Assembly: GCF_048128805.1 (NCBI RefSeq)
Contig: NC_136003.1
Coordinates: forward strand, 21,777,340 to 21,841,339
Direction: 5' to 3'
Length of the DNA: 64,000 nucleotides
From: Centroberyx gerrardi
Taxonomy: Eukaryota; Chordata; Actinopteri; Beryciformes; Berycidae
This document shows positions 33,119 to 46,935 of this stretch, in pieces (positions within the stretch are counted from its first letter, which is position 1; each line of letters begins with the position of its first letter). The translations under genes and the position numbers were made by a program. The notes below the pieces were generated by a model, which was not told the origin of the DNA, made no database searches, and worked only from the letters and a program-made list of their open reading frames with translations.

Positions 33119-36100
33119 GGTACCACAAATAATATTTATATTCAGCATCAAGGACTTGAGGGACAGAGGCGAGCAATGCAATTCACATTGCAACTCATAG
33201 GAAAGGTGTCATGTCCAACTTCATTTAATCCATGTGGTGACATTGTATTGAGAGTAAATCCAATGCCACTCCCTCTGGAGGAGCTTGTTATCTTGGTCTC
33301 TACTTTCTCAGTGCCAGTGAAGCTCATGGTGCTGACATTGTGCCATGCAACAGGGTTTTCTCATCACCCCTTCTGATGCTACTTCTGCTACTGTGTTCGC
33401 TTATCTGTGTGCGTAAAACCACATAGGCAGAGCACAAAGTTTTTTCCTTTTTTTTCTTTTTACCCATCTGGGGAAATTGGCCATGATGTCATTCTTTCTG
33501 AGAAACTCTTCAAAAGCACTCCATTCAATCTTTAATTATGCTCATCTTAGACGAGGGCCTTTGCCTTTTAGATTTTCAATTTTGGGTTAGATTTTCAATT
33601 TTGGGCTACAATTCACAACTGAAATTTGGAGTAGAGTTGTTTTGGTATCAGTCGCTAAATTGGAATTTTATCTCAAATTGAACTTAAAACCATATGCCCT
33701 TGATATTAGGATGCAGAAAGAAGACCTGGAGCTGAAGGACTTTTTATTTTATTTTATTTATTTATTTTTTATTTTTATTTTAAAGGGGTTGAATGAAGGC
33801 CATGTAACACAGCTACCAGAGAAACATCTGTGGTTAAACCCTTTCGTGGACGGGTTTTATGTCGTGCATATTGTGAGACTTGCAGCCCCAGCTTCACTGT
33901 CAGCTGATGCCTAACTCCAACTGTATCTTATTTCATGTCAATCTGGTAATTTCACAGAAAACTTTCACACTTTAAATGACTTAAATGACCCCAAAATGTC
34001 AAATTCTAAGATGTTGGGTGATCTAGTAGTTGCATGCCTTTACCCAATAAAAACTTCATAAATCAAGTAAAATAAAATGGCGTGTGTGGTTGTTGAAGCA
34101 AAGTAATTAAGAGACCAAGACCACATATGTAACTGCAAATAATATAATCATGTTATGTGATCTATAGTAGGAAGACTAAAGCAAACATTAAATCAGCTGG
34201 CTGGAAAATGACAAATGTGAGTTTTGGAGGGAAAATGTTGGGAACCGCTCCCTAAAATTCATCAGCTGTGATGTTACATGCTCAATTTCATACAGCAACT
34301 AATATGTATGCTTTCTTGGAGAATGGCCAAAAGGCTTATCAGTCATTTGAACAGTTGGCAGCTGCACAAAGTAGAGGTACACTAAAGTGATTATATCATA
34401 TTTGAGCTAGATTACGCCTCAGTGATGAACCAGAAAACACCTTAGCTATCCCACATTAGTGTGTGCACACCCAGTGTTTCCAAACTTTGTCCAAAATTTG
34501 AAGGGAAGTTTTGTCATGATGTTTTGCGCTATGGGATGGGTAAAAATGTCAAACCAAGGGGCTGCTAACTTTAAGCAACCTTGAGTATTTAATGCTATTC
34601 CCAGTGCACAATAACCATTTATCAAACTGACAAAAAAGGACGAGTATCGCTCTTCCCCCCCCTCAGCAACTATTGCTGAGGTGCCCTTGAGCAAGGCACC
34701 TCACCCCCTGTGTACTAAAGTAAAAAATAACATTGGGTGGATGGATGATAACTGTGTTACAGTGCCATGAGTGCATACTGTACATTTTTATGCACTCAGC
34801 GAAGACTCCCCCAGATAGGTAAAAGTTTCAAAAAATAGACTCAAACTCAGTCATGGCCACTGTGACTGGCAGTCGACTTTCCAAAGCCAGTGTCAGCTAT
34901 AAAGTTTGATATTTAGTGGTTGCTTTTCTTATCAATAAACACACCCCAAGAAATCAGTACAACTGGGAAGTGAGAAAATCCATTTCGCTCTGCTAAGACT
35001 GTATGAAAGAGAGCCTGATGGCATTCGGATTTAATTAAAAAACGAAAAAAACAAAACAAAACCTGAAATGTCAGCTATTTCCTCCCAGGCTCAGTCCTTT
35101 CAGCATCTCCTTCAAGCAGAGCCACAGCAGGTAATAGTAGGTGGTGAAGTGAGGTCTTATCACTCGGGGATTAATTGTGAATGTCTGCCCAGACGTCTGG
35201 CTGTGTGGCATAAGCCCAGGTGTTGCTGCCCTTCACCCTTCAGACAGAGGTGCCGAGGGCCAAGGGCCGGTGAAGAGCTCCTCTTCCTCTCAGCAGTAAT
35301 CAGGATAAAAGGCAGTTTTGATTAGCTGTTATTCTGGTGGTCCCACTGAGCCTCGAGGAGCCGAGCTGCTGATTGAGCTTTCCCCGGAGAGGCAAGAAGA
35401 CAATTGTGTATTTCACAGGCCATGAAACCTTCCTTTTGTAACATTCATATTATTTGTGACAGTCCCCAGCGAGCAAACATTTTACTTAATATTTGGTTCT
35501 CTGTCATGGCATTTCAGAAATGAGAACTACTCTTGTTTTGGATCATCAATCTGTAAAAGACACTGAAAATGAGAACGCAGTAAAGACATGACGGGTGGAT
35601 GTCGTTCAGACCTGGTGACATTATATTAATGTGTTTTTCTCAGGCATATGGATATTTTATTTTATTTTTGTCTGTAATACCTTCAGCACCCCTGAATTAT
35701 GTTCTCATACCTGCTGCCTGTCTACCCAGAGTTTCTCAGAGGGAACCACCGAGGCTCAGTGGACGGTGTGTCAGACACATTTAGATTTCTGCCTTTCATA
35801 TTTCCACCCACACAGTCACCCTGCACAGTTGCTGGTGAATGCTGCTGAAACCTGCGATTTTACCAAATACAGAGAGGGAGGTAGAGGAGCTCCAAAGGCA
35901 GATTGCTGCAGCATCATTTATCACAAATGAAGAACACTCAAATGGAGAAAAATGATAATTACTGGACCTCTGCGTGTACTTGAAGACCAGAAAAACACAA
36001 CACTTCATGGTCTTTTACTATGTATCAGCTCTAACTGCTGTTGTAACATCGCTGCATTGTTAATGTGTGTGGAAGGGGGATGGGGGTATTTAAATATACA

Positions 36101-36879
36101 GATTCACTGTAATCTACATGTAAAATACATACTGCATTCTAATCTGCAATGATTAATTACAGCCTTATTGCAGTGTAAGAGTAACAGAGATAAAGTGTGA
36201 CCAAATAGGGTATGTCACAAGAGCCGTTTATAGCGGGATTAGTCATAGAAAACAACCCACTCCCCTGTATGACAATCAGCCAATATAAAACAGTGGAAAA
36301 TCTTAGTAGCCCATGAGAAAGCTACTAGTCTGCCTCTGTGTTTAGTTCAAAGGCAATTTGCACATTATTCTTATTTATACACCCAAACCAGATTATATTA
36401 TAGTAGTGCTTTAAATTTCAAGCCACAACATGCACCCTTATCCCTTATAAATAATCATGGGTAATGTTACAGTTGTCATTTTCATATTTTCCAATTGATC
36501 CTCCATGTAACTGTATATCACTGTGGGATCACATATTGAGGTAACTATTTCTGGTTATGTGAAACAGTAGAAATGTTCCCCAATACAGAAGGAACTGTCC
36601 TAATCCAAGCTGGAACAACACACTTGAATGCTGAAATTAAGCACTGAAACCCAAATATTACTAAACAAAAATAAATGTATTGTTTCTATTTTATGGCTAG
36701 GGATCGTTACATAAAACCTTGCATATTAATTAAACATCTCCAATGAAGAACATGAAGCGCTCTGGTGCAATCCAGACATTTGGTGAAAGTGAGGTGAAAA
36801 TGAAAACAGATTTCCAAATGTATCTGGCTTTTGAATTTAAAGCAAAGCACAGGAGTGATAATATATTCATACTATGTAG
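33119..36879. other. Gene-free intergenic DNA
   Basis: No exons or RNA genes recognised. It includes a T-rich low-complexity tract (33740-33785) and an SINE/LINE-like piece with GGTGCCCTTGAGCAAGGCAC (about 34640-34745). A less AT-rich, non-repetitive island lies at about 35070-35430. Confidence 0.4.
34640..34745. repeat. Dispersed fish retroposon fragment
   Basis: AGGTGCCCTTGAGCAAGGCA followed by CACCCCC, then a GGATGGATG end, is a recurrent fish repeat motif. A second, diverged copy of the same motif occurs at about 48690-48900. Confidence 0.5.
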
Positions 36880-37246
36880 TGCTGTCTACATCTTCCATCT
36901 TTGGCTGAAAAACTTGTCTCTTCAGAAAGTACCTCACGTTTTCCTCTCCCTCCTGAATCACATCCCGTCTCCCATATCTCCCCCCTCTACTCTCTCTAAT
37001 ACACTTTTATCTTGAAGTGCAGCTCTTATTCCTCTTATTTCCTTTGCCGGCACTTCTCTCTTACATGATCACTCTAGGATTAAAGGAGTATTGCGAGAAG
37101 CACTATGGCTCTGACCTTTGCTCTCCCTACTTTTGGTTGCTTATAATGTTGGTGATCTAGGAACTGAGATTTATTCCACTGTTGCGCTCACTGTCAGTCG
37201 CTCTGGATAAGAGAATCAGCTAAACGCCTAAAATGTAAATGTAAAA
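36880..37246 (+). repeat. 5'-truncated non-LTR retrotransposon (L2-like) 3' end
   Basis: Starts with a remnant that translates to CTCTTCAGAAAGTACCT-type (LSLQKVP) sequence typical of the LINE ORF end. It finishes with GTCGCTCTGGATAAGAGAAT, AGCTAAACGCC and TAAATGTAAATG, the most common fish L2-type terminus. Decayed and non-coding. Confidence 0.6.
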
Positions 37247-37978
37247 CTAACCCAGTGCAACAGCAGAACAATTAGTTAGTCAGACTCTAACTTTATGTTT
37301 CCTTATTTCAAAGGCAAAATGGTTTAAGGCTTAAGGTTTTGATTTTGCACTATTTCACCTAATATAGTGTGTGTCCAGTTTCAACATCAGAACAATAAGA
37401 GGTGCTCTATGTTTCATGAGGACACCATCAGGCCAATCAGCATCAATGCGATATTTCAAAACGGAGACCTTGAAAGTGCATCGCAGGAGCAGCTGTGGGG
37501 GAAACTGAACGGCCTTGTGGTCAGTCTGACACTTGACTCCAGTCTCCAGTTGCCCCCTTAGCTCCACTGCCTCATCAATACCAGTTTGGAGTAGCTCTGA
37601 AATGTAGTTATCGCGTCATTTGAGGCCTCGCCGGTGCTCGGCGTGTCCCTGAAGTGAACCACTGTCCCTAAAGTGAACCGCCGCCTGGCTTCCCTGCTGC
37701 AGCATTACGCCGCTTCCCTCAAACTCCCCTGCTGCCTTCAGCTGAACACACGCTTCATTGGCGTACAAGCTCCTGTTGGTTCAGAGAAAAAAACATGAAA
37801 AACACTTGAATGAAAACTTGGTGAAACTTGGCTGCTGCTTGTGAGCACAATTCCAGAGTCACTTCTGAGTGTTTTTGGTACTGTGAGGCTGTTTGAGTTT
37901 TCATAGTGTTAAATGTGTGTGGGGGATTTCTACAGCTAATAGCCCAGTATTAGCTTGGAATCAGCATCTGTGAGTCTT

Positions 37979-38479
<501 letters not shown>

Positions 38480-38481
<2 letters not shown>

Positions 38482-40200
38482 TACACATTAGTTGCCAGAC
38501 TATTCCTCACTGTCAGGAGAGAGGTGCGGATTAATATTTCATGGCCCTCCACTGGCGGAGAGGGTGGCTCCAGTTCCCAGCATTCCCTGATGCTTGATGT
38601 GTACACTTAGTTTGGGCCAGAGGCCAGACAGGCTGAAGGTCTTTCTGTGGCAGATACAGAGTTCACTGCCCTCTGTGACTGGGTGCTAGGTATACTGTAC
38701 AATTTGTACAATAGTCAGGTTTCAGCTACACTACAGTTTCTCTGCAATGCCTACTCTGGCTCCCTCTCTCACACCAATATATTTACAATAATGACAAAGC
38801 AAAAAAAATGTAATGAATGCACAGACCTTTGCACGGCATGCACACCATCCAAATATACTGATGTACTGAGAGTCCTTTGGCATTTCAATTATTCCTCACA
38901 ATATGAATGTATAGCGTGGAGAGCCATTTGTCCAGTTTGGTCATAATAAATCAGCCATTCAGTAAATGAATTGTGCAGCTGACTCAAGCAAGAGGGACAT
39001 CATTTATTTCCATACCACACTGGAGCACTCCAGCCTGTGGCTCATGGTCATTTTTGTCATTCAGTTTATCCAATTATCCCCTCTTTCCAGCAGTCTTTAT
39101 CCAGGCAATATTTAAAAAATTTGAAATATCTTGATGATTTGATGATTTGAGTCCCTTTTTGTCATCAAGGAGTTATAACCTTTAACCAAAAAAAAAACAT
39201 GTAAACCTTTAATTTCCTTTCTAATACAATCTTATATTCAAACTTTGGTAATGTTATACTGGTGATGTTGATTATTTTTGCATGTAATTTGGGCCCAAGC
39301 AGTGGGACATGCTAGTTTAAAGTGATATTTCACCCTCAAACGTTTTCATTTGTAAAGCACACATAACTCAAGTGTATGAATGGTCAGCCTCTACCATGAA
39401 TTGTCATGGAAATCTGCAGTTATGGCTCTAGAGGGCTTTGTACTGACTTACGTCACCAATATTTTCAAACCTGTGAAATTACTTCTTGAAAAATGTGCTC
39501 CCAGATGATAGAAAAATATTATCAGGGTCACATTCACATGATTTATTTATTAATTTTTTTTGTCAGGGCTCTCAAAATGAAAGCAAGCGAGTTTCTGTAC
39601 ATCATCACTATAGATAACCGGCTCTGAGCTTGTAAGAATAACTCTGGCAGAGCATCAGAGTTTGATTTCTCTCTGTATTACTGCTGGAGCCCTGTTGTGC
39701 TTATACACACACAGCCGGCTTAGTCAATGTGGATCAGATATTTTATTTTGGTGAAAACCATGGGGAATTCCTTACAGAGAAATACCACTCAACTGAAAAA
39801 TGATATTTGTATTCTAATGGTATAGGAGAGCCCACTCAGTAGTTTTGATAGGAGCGGTTCTCTCCCAGAAATCCAATACAATAATCAGTGATGCTGATGA
39901 ACAACAATGAACGTTCCCGAATACAGACCAAGCTGTCCTGAAAAGAATAACATATTTCAAACCTGAAATTCCATGACTGATCCTTGTAAGATCTCTTGTA
40001 AACCATTCTGTATTGTGGAAGTGAGGTAAAATAAAAATAATAAAATTAGGCCTGATATAAAGACGACTTGATGCTTAAAATAATATCACAAGCTAGGCTA
40101 AAGATTGTCTTAATGAAAGCTATGCTACTAATGCATTGTGCTCTGGACAACAATGATCACAATAATAATTCTAGATTTCATTAAATCTGGTACACTTGCT
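38480..40200. other. Gene-free intergenic DNA
   Basis: AT-rich sequence in which I see no exon, RNA gene or clear mobile element on either strand. Confidence 0.35.
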
Positions 40201-40218
40201 CCTGGTTAAGCAATTACT

Positions 40219-40220
<2 letters not shown>

Positions 40221-40276
<56 letters not shown>
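40221..40276. repeat. (TA)n microsatellite
   Basis: An almost uninterrupted alternation of T and A over about 55 bases. Confidence 0.9.
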
Positions 40277-40279
<3 letters not shown>

Positions 40280-40724
40280 GTTTAAAAGGATTAAAAACTT
40301 AACTTGTGATTGGTGCATGTATGCATGACCCACTATGTAATGGCTTATAACTCAAAGATGTATTCAACATCCATTATGATACTTGGCACCACTGTTGGGA
40401 TTTATATTTAAAGGCTACATACCATATTTCCATTCAAATCTGACCAAATTTGATGTATAGCATCACTTTGAGTGAATAGCCAATCACAGTAATTGAAACA
40501 GTAATTAAAACAAAGATGTATTGAGGCTGTCACTAAAAGCTCACTATGGGTGGATGTGCATCAAGAAAACTCTCATGTCCGTGAAGTAGCTACTAGACCC
40601 TTAACAGCTTGACATTTTTTAACTTTGCCATATTTTTACCCACTTTTGAATTTTGAGCAACATACAAAAAGCTAGTTCATTATGCTTTTTTAGCTGAGAA
40701 ACACTGCCAAAATGAGGCCTGCTC

Positions 40725-40910
40725 TGTTTTTTCAAGACAGAGAAAATTATTCAAGCTTATGTGTCATCGCGCCTGGACTACTGCAATGCTTTATTCACTT
40801 GCCTCAGCCAAGCTTCTGAGGCTCGACTATAATTGGTCCAAAATGCTGCTGCTCGTCTTTGAACTAACACCAAATGTAGGTCTCACTTTGGCCTCTCTTC
40901 ACTGAACCAG
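40725..40910 (+). mobile_element. Decayed LINE (L2-clade) reverse transcriptase fragment
   Basis: Translation of 40742 onward gives KIIQAYVSSRLDYCNALFT, which carries the SRLDYCN signature found near the C-terminus of L2/CR1-type reverse transcriptases. After a frame break it continues with a VQNAAARL-like segment. Only about 180 bases remain, with stops and frameshifts, so it is a fossil copy. Confidence 0.7.
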
Positions 40911-41260
40911 TGAAGCTAAGGGGCTAATGTGCAAGTGGGAAAAGTAGAGTGGTTGAACAATGATCAAACACGTGTTGGTGAGAGATGTAGGCATCCACTG
41001 ATTAATGGCCAGAAGCTTTTATTGCGAAAAGAACAGAAAAGAAACTGGACAAGAAACAAACGAAAAACCTGGCATTTTAGACCATGTATCTATCTTCTTG
41101 TCTGGTCCCTCTCTGGATTAGGGGCTGGGACTCAATAGAGTTCCAGTCCAGTTCAAAAGTATACTGTAGATAGAAAATGGAGTTGCTGGGGAGGGGAAGG
41201 GATTGGGTTCTCTAACGTTAAGAAGCCCACTCTCACCTCTGAGTCTGAGTCTATCATCAC

Positions 41261-42597
41261 ATATTTTCAGTTTCAATTAAACATCTAACACAAGGTGCAC
41301 ATTTTCCATTATTTAAGATAAATATCAGAAATTAAGCCAAAATTAATTTATTTTCTAAAATGTATTACTTTTCTGAATTTATGATACTTAAATGTTAAAT
41401 ATGTTATAGCAAAATAGAATATCTGATAAATATCTGAACCATTTGACATACTAAACATGGAAATTTTGTTACATTTAACAAATGTTCCATTCTTTTGTGG
41501 AATTTTTTCCCAAAATTTAACAAATGTGTGAAAAGGTTTTATATATTTATTAAATGTCTGAATTATTTCTGTTTTAATAGATAAGTAATATGTTTGCAAT
41601 GTTTAAAACATTAATAAATTGGCTATAAAATAAAATACACACATACATCTCTAGTGATGGACACTAGAAAACTGTAAAACTGTAACCTTGGCAACAGTAG
41701 AGGGAGTTATCACACCATATCCTTTATAGCTGGCACAATGCGGGACAGCTAGTTTTCCTGTCTGACTCTACTGACAAAGTTGAATTGAATGCTTGAGCTG
41801 TTTGACCGATTGGGAAACTACTTGAACACTGGCTGTGATGTTGCTGGTGTTCAGACCATGACCAGCATCACCACCAGCAGCAGAGTCCGCCCTTTGGTTC
41901 ATGGTGGTAGAGGAAGATGTGGGTGCTAACTGGTACTATAGAAGCAGCATGGGAAGTCCTGGGGCAGCGGACGGGTGCCACCTCAAACTCTGTCAATGTG
42001 TCTGTGTTTATTTAAATTAGTTCATTATAATAATACTAGCATGATAATGCAACTAGACTACTTATCTATTAAAATAGAAATAATTCAGACATTAAATAAA
42101 TATGTAAAACGTTTTCACACATTTGTTAAATGAAGGAAAAACATTTAATTTATGAAATGTGAAAAAAAAATTACACATTTGCTAAATGCTGAAAATAATC
42201 CAACATTTATTAAATGTGGAAAAAATGTTCACACATTTGTTAAATATTGGGGAAAAAAAATCAAACATTTATTAAATGTGGAAAAACGTTTCACACATTT
42301 GTAAAATGTTGGAAAAGAATCAAACATTTGTTAAATGTAAGAACATTTTCATATGGTTAATAAATGTTGTGAAATGGTTAAGATGTTCATCAAATATTTT
42401 GTTATAACATGTTGTTATAATGTTTATAATAATTGTTATAATATGTTGTTATAACATATTTAACATTAAAAGTATCATAATAAAGTAAATTCAGAATAGT
42501 CATAAATCTAAGAAAATAAATTAATGTTGGCTTAAATGTGAGATTTTTTATATTTAGTTTAAATAATGGAAAAGTTTCACCTGAAAATATATATATA
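41261..42597. mobile_element. Long inverted-repeat (foldback) element
   Basis: Two arms are inverted copies of each other. In the left arm (about 41261-41589), AATTATTTCTGTTTTAATAG lies near its inner end. In the right arm (about 42058-42597), the reverse complement begins CTATTAAAATAGAAATAATT. Outer parts also correspond: TTCCATTATTTAA and TTAAGCC with AATTTATTTTCT occur in order in the left arm and in the inverted right arm. The right arm is longer because a unit of roughly 58-60 bases containing CACACATTTGTTAAATG is repeated about four times (42105-42370). The spacer of about 470 bases (41590-42057) is GC-richer and shows no recognisable transposase. This looks like a non-autonomous foldback DNA element; its exact ends and target duplication were not determined. 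Confidence 0.65.
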
Positions 42598-43084
42598 TTT
42601 TTGTCACATGTGGCACCCCATAAAATTGAGATTTGTTTCTTTTTCTGGTGTCCAACCACTGCTCAATGATAAAAAAAAATAAATAAAAAGTGACTTGATC
42701 CAGGGTCACAAAATGCTAACAGGTCAGGAATTAGATTGGATTGATCGTTGTGATGTTAAAAATACAAAACAATAGTTAACAAGCTAATGTTAGCAATCAT
42801 CTGGTAACACTGTGTGAGTTTTTGTCTCTTTAATGTAGACAAAAATACCAAAAGTTGAAAATACCAGATTCACTGTGCATCTCTCTGCACTAAAAATACA
42901 CAAAACTCTCTAAAAACAGTGTGGGAAAATATATTCTTATGACAAAGCATGCGAGCAGCTTTCAAACTTTAAGTGGATTTTGATGGCCATGCAATTTGTT
43001 TCTCAAAAACAACAACAAAATATGTGACAGAGGATGAGACAAAGATGTTGGATTTATTTTCAGAATACAGAAAAAATGATGACC

Positions 43085-43203
43085 GCTTCAGTAGGAGGAG
43101 ACAGAAAACATTAATTTTAATTGGCGTTAATGGGGCGAAACATGAATTAGAATTTGCACTAATGGGGAGAAACAGGAATTTTAATTGGCATTAATGGGGA
43201 GAC
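43085..43203. repeat. Short minisatellite, about three units
   Basis: About three copies of a 33-36-base unit with the core TTTTAATTGGCATTAATGGG followed by GAGAAACA. Units differ by several substitutions. Confidence 0.7.
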
Positions 43204-45110
43204 TCTTGCTATGCTTTCCCCCTTCTTTCTTTTCAGTCACGTCCTTCCCTTCCATCTCAATCTATCCAGCAGGAGCTCCTCTAGTGGTGAGAAAAGGAGG
43301 ACCACTTTCAGGGGACCCCAAGTAGAAGGGGGACTTTCAGTTAATTCCTAGTGGCACCCCTGCTATCCAACATCCACACAGTTATTCTCCTGCCACAGCC
43401 AGTTACACACTGAGGGCAGCAGCCTTTTGTCTCTGTGGAGCTCCAGCTAATAAGCCTAACTAGCCCGAGGTGTGTGGCCTGAGGCTGGAGCTGCCTGCAC
43501 TGTAGTTCTGCCAGTCAGCATTGGATGGAGCCAATGGGCGGGAATGTAGCAGACCATCACTATGATTCTCCTCAGCCCCTTACAATGGCTTTATCAGAAT
43601 TATTACAATCTGAATAATGTAGACTTCTAAATGCAATCATATATATTTGATGAGTAGCTGTGACTAGTGAAGCAGTGGCATCAGTGAACTTGGTGAGGGT
43701 ACATCTTATGCATCTTGTATGGTCATCTTGTATGCTCTGGTGTATTCCATGATTTTTAAAATAACATTACAATTAAAGAGTTATTTATCTTTGTTCTAAC
43801 TTTACTGTTTAGTCATAGATATGATTATAATAGGAATATAATCATGATAATGTGTAATCATTGGCTCTGTGTTATCATGTAGATTTGTTGATTTGTTTTG
43901 TAACATATTTGTAATGTATTAACAGCTTAAGGAAACAATTCAATCTGAAATTGATTGACAGAGCTCTTGATATGGACTGATAAGGGCTGCATGATAATTA
44001 ATTTAAGCTTTAAATGTATTTGGAATGTATTTGGTGATAAAACTACAATCTTTGATAATCTAGATGTGTGTAGCCCAAATGTGACTTAGCCTTCCTGAGA
44101 AAAGATTGGGGCTATAAAGGTTATATTGTCTTGATGAAGCTCTAGAAATGCCCAAATGAGACAACAGTGGTTATACTTTGGAGTGAATGAAAAATGAGCC
44201 CAGTGAATAGTAAGACCAGTCACGACACACCTTCTGTCTGTAACATTATTTTAAAAGGGCAAACGCTCCCAGGCACCCTCCAGCATCCTTCCCACATATA
44301 GGCCTCCACACAGCTTCTTAAGTAAAAGACTTGTGCTGTGGTTCTTTCTGAAGGCTGTCCCTGGCAAAACGTGACTGTAGAGTTCCCTTGGTTGAAAACA
44401 AAATAGTTTTATCTGCTCAGTCAGGAAGGGAGACTTGGTCACGACAAACAAAAGGGGCAGGTGCAATTACACCCCTGACCTTTCCTCTGCACACCACTGC
44501 CTTGAAATACAAACAAGTCAGGAACTGGCAACACAGTAGCACAGTTTTTTTTTAATCTCTTACTGATAGCCACCATTTGAAAGGCAACACATAGCCTACT
44601 CTAACAAACACATTTTTAGCATCAAAGTACAACTCAGAATATAATGTTAGTGTACCATAGTTATTTTAACAATGGAATCATCTCTGTAAGTGAAATATTG
44701 AATGATGAATTTCAAGCAACATTTTTTACATTAAGTGGATGTTGTATTTTTTGGAGTGAAACTCAAAATAGATCAGATCAAAATAAACCATAAGTATGCT
44801 ACACTCACCCTATTGCCAGCCTTAGCCTATCCAATGTATAATGTGCCCATAGCTTGACACCTTCCTGGGTTGGTGTCGATGCTTTTTTTTCATGCACGGC
44901 CGTTAGTGCAAAGCAAGCATTTAATTGCTGTGTGTGTCCATAAATTGGCTCTGAGCATCAGAGCGTACTCTGGCACCAGGCTGTTCCAGCTGTCAGTATT
45001 CCTATTCGTACTTTACAAAGCATCACTCCCTTTGAGCATTCAGAGTGCACTTTTGGCACACTGGCAGGGGGAGAAGAGTAGCAGCAGCTTTCAAAAGTTT
45101 ACACTACATC
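43204..45110. other. Gene-free intergenic DNA
   Basis: No exon, RNA gene or defined repeat recognised. A GC-richer stretch at about 43230-43580 is non-repetitive but has no coding character. Confidence 0.35.
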
Positions 45111-45114
45111 CAAC

Positions 45115-45835
45115 CATCCATTCATCCATCCATCCATTTTCTAGCCGCTTATCCAGGTCAGAGTCACAGTGGCAACAAGTGGAGCAGCCCAGATGTCCCA
45201 GAATCCCAAGGCACTCCCAGGTCAGCTGGGAGCTGTAGGTTTCCAAACCACATCAACTAGCTCCTCTTAATGCTTCAGAGCAGTGGCTTGACTCTGAGGT
45301 CCTCCTAGACTTCTTATTAGCTGAGCTCCTCACCATGTTATGGAGAATGAGCCCAGCCGCCCTGCACAGAAACCTCATTTCAGCCGCTTGTATCCACAGT
45401 CTCATTATTTCGGTTACTACTTAAATCTTGTGACCATAGACGAGGGTCGGAACAAAGACTGACCGGTAAAGTGAGAGCTTTGCTTTGTGGCTCAGCTCTC
45501 TCTCTACCACCACTGTCTTATACAATGAACTGAACTCCTCCTCTTGGGGCGGTTACTCACTCCCCACCTGAATGGGGCATGACACTTTTTGTCCGGGAGA
45601 GAACCATGGTCTCAGATTTGGAGGTGCTGACCCTCATCCCGACCAAGTCATACGCAGCTACAAACTGCTCCAATGGAGATCACAGTCTGATGAGGCAAAA
45701 AGGATATAACATCATCTGCAAACAGCAGACATGCCACCCTCATGTCACCAAACTGGACACCCTCCAGACCTCGGCTGCACCTTGATATCCTTGTCGGAGT
45801 CTGATGCCTACCTTGTAGAAGCTTAACTTAATACC
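45115..45835 (-). mobile_element. Antisense 5'-truncated LINE fragment (RTE/Rex-like)
   Basis: On the + strand it begins with a (CATC)n stretch and TTTTCTAGCCGCTTATCC, the reverse complement of a very common fish non-LTR retrotransposon tail. The remainder (GCCGCTTGTATCCACAGTCT, GAACCATGGTCTCAGATTTG, ATCATCTGCAAACAGCAGAC) corresponds to the antisense of its reverse-transcriptase C-terminal region. The + strand frames inside it are shadows. Stops and indels show the copy is dead. The subfamily was not established. Confidence 0.65.
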
Positions 45836-45989
45836 AAGAATGTGAAGACAGCTCTCACTCCAAAAGGACAGTACCAATGCTAATAAGCTAGCAATAAAAA
45901 AACAAAGAAAAAAGACAATAACTTGGATTTTATCTTTAGAAAATGCAAATGAACTGTAGTATTTATTAGCAATTAAATTGCATTAATTA

Positions 45990-46065
45990 ATTTTTCATAC
46001 CTGCTTATTCCTAGTCAGGGTCACGGGGGGTGGGGTGAGGGGCTGGAGCCTATCCCAGCATCGAA
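45990..46065. repeat. Dispersed LINE-type tail
   Basis: CCTGCTTATTCCTAGTCAGG, then GTCACGGGGGG and GGAGCCTATCCCAGC, the form of a ubiquitous fish repeat end. Short and isolated. Confidence 0.55.
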
Positions 46066-46779
46066 ACTGATAATTATAAATGAAGCCCAATGGATTACAT
46101 GTTCAAGTACACCTGAAAATACTTAAAGAAATATTTTTTAAATAATGTCTTTGATAATTTAAGATTGTGGTCTGGTTTTACATTTCAAATGCACTGCAGC
46201 ACACTTAATACTACAAAAAACATAGACGTGAACATTGATCACAGACTTTGACAAAAGTCAGCATGTTCTTTTATCCACAGCATGCTGTACCACGGGTGTA
46301 AGAGGTTCACCAGGGGCCCGGGTGCAAGAATCCCCTGCCGCACCCCCTGCACCCCTGGGTGCAGTGGTGGCCCTATTAGCAATCGCACCCTTGACCCCAG
46401 CAATGTTAGTGCCATGCTCAGCTCTCTGAGCAACAGGACCACTTTTACTTTAGTTCTTCGTCTAAAAAAATACTGCATGATGTGCACAAACACTATGGGA
46501 TGGTCTGGGAGGGCTTAGTGATGTCACTCTAGGGGGTGAACATACTTTATGAACATGGTCTCTTCAAGCAGACAGGGAAGTCAAAGCGACAGGGGAAATT
46601 CTGCTACAAATAGGTAAAATCACAAATAGTGGCATTTTGGGATAACATGCTTGATTTTATAAGCTCCTAGCCTAGATTACATCATTTAAGCAATTTGTTG
46701 TGTTTGTTTTCTGTCAAGGAAATGTGCACTGAATGCATGCAGTCAGCTGGGGCAAAAAAATAATGGATGAGCAAATGAA

Positions 46780-46935
46780 AGGTTCCCCCCCCACCCCCCA
46801 CCCCACCCCCCAGCACACACACACGCACACACACACTACGACCCCCCCCCACCCCCCCACCCCCACCCCCAACCCACAGTTCTGACAAACCAGTGAGGAG
46901 CACAACCACCACAGACTGGACTTGCCAGGAGAGGG

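Noticed and set aside
42105-42370. Regularly spaced repeats resembling a CRISPR array
   Set aside because: Units are adjacent and diverged, with no unique spacers, in a vertebrate genome; they belong to the foldback element.
45579-45785. Short + strand frame beginning MTLFVRERTMVSDLEVL
   Set aside because: It is the antisense strand of a decayed LINE reverse transcriptase fragment.
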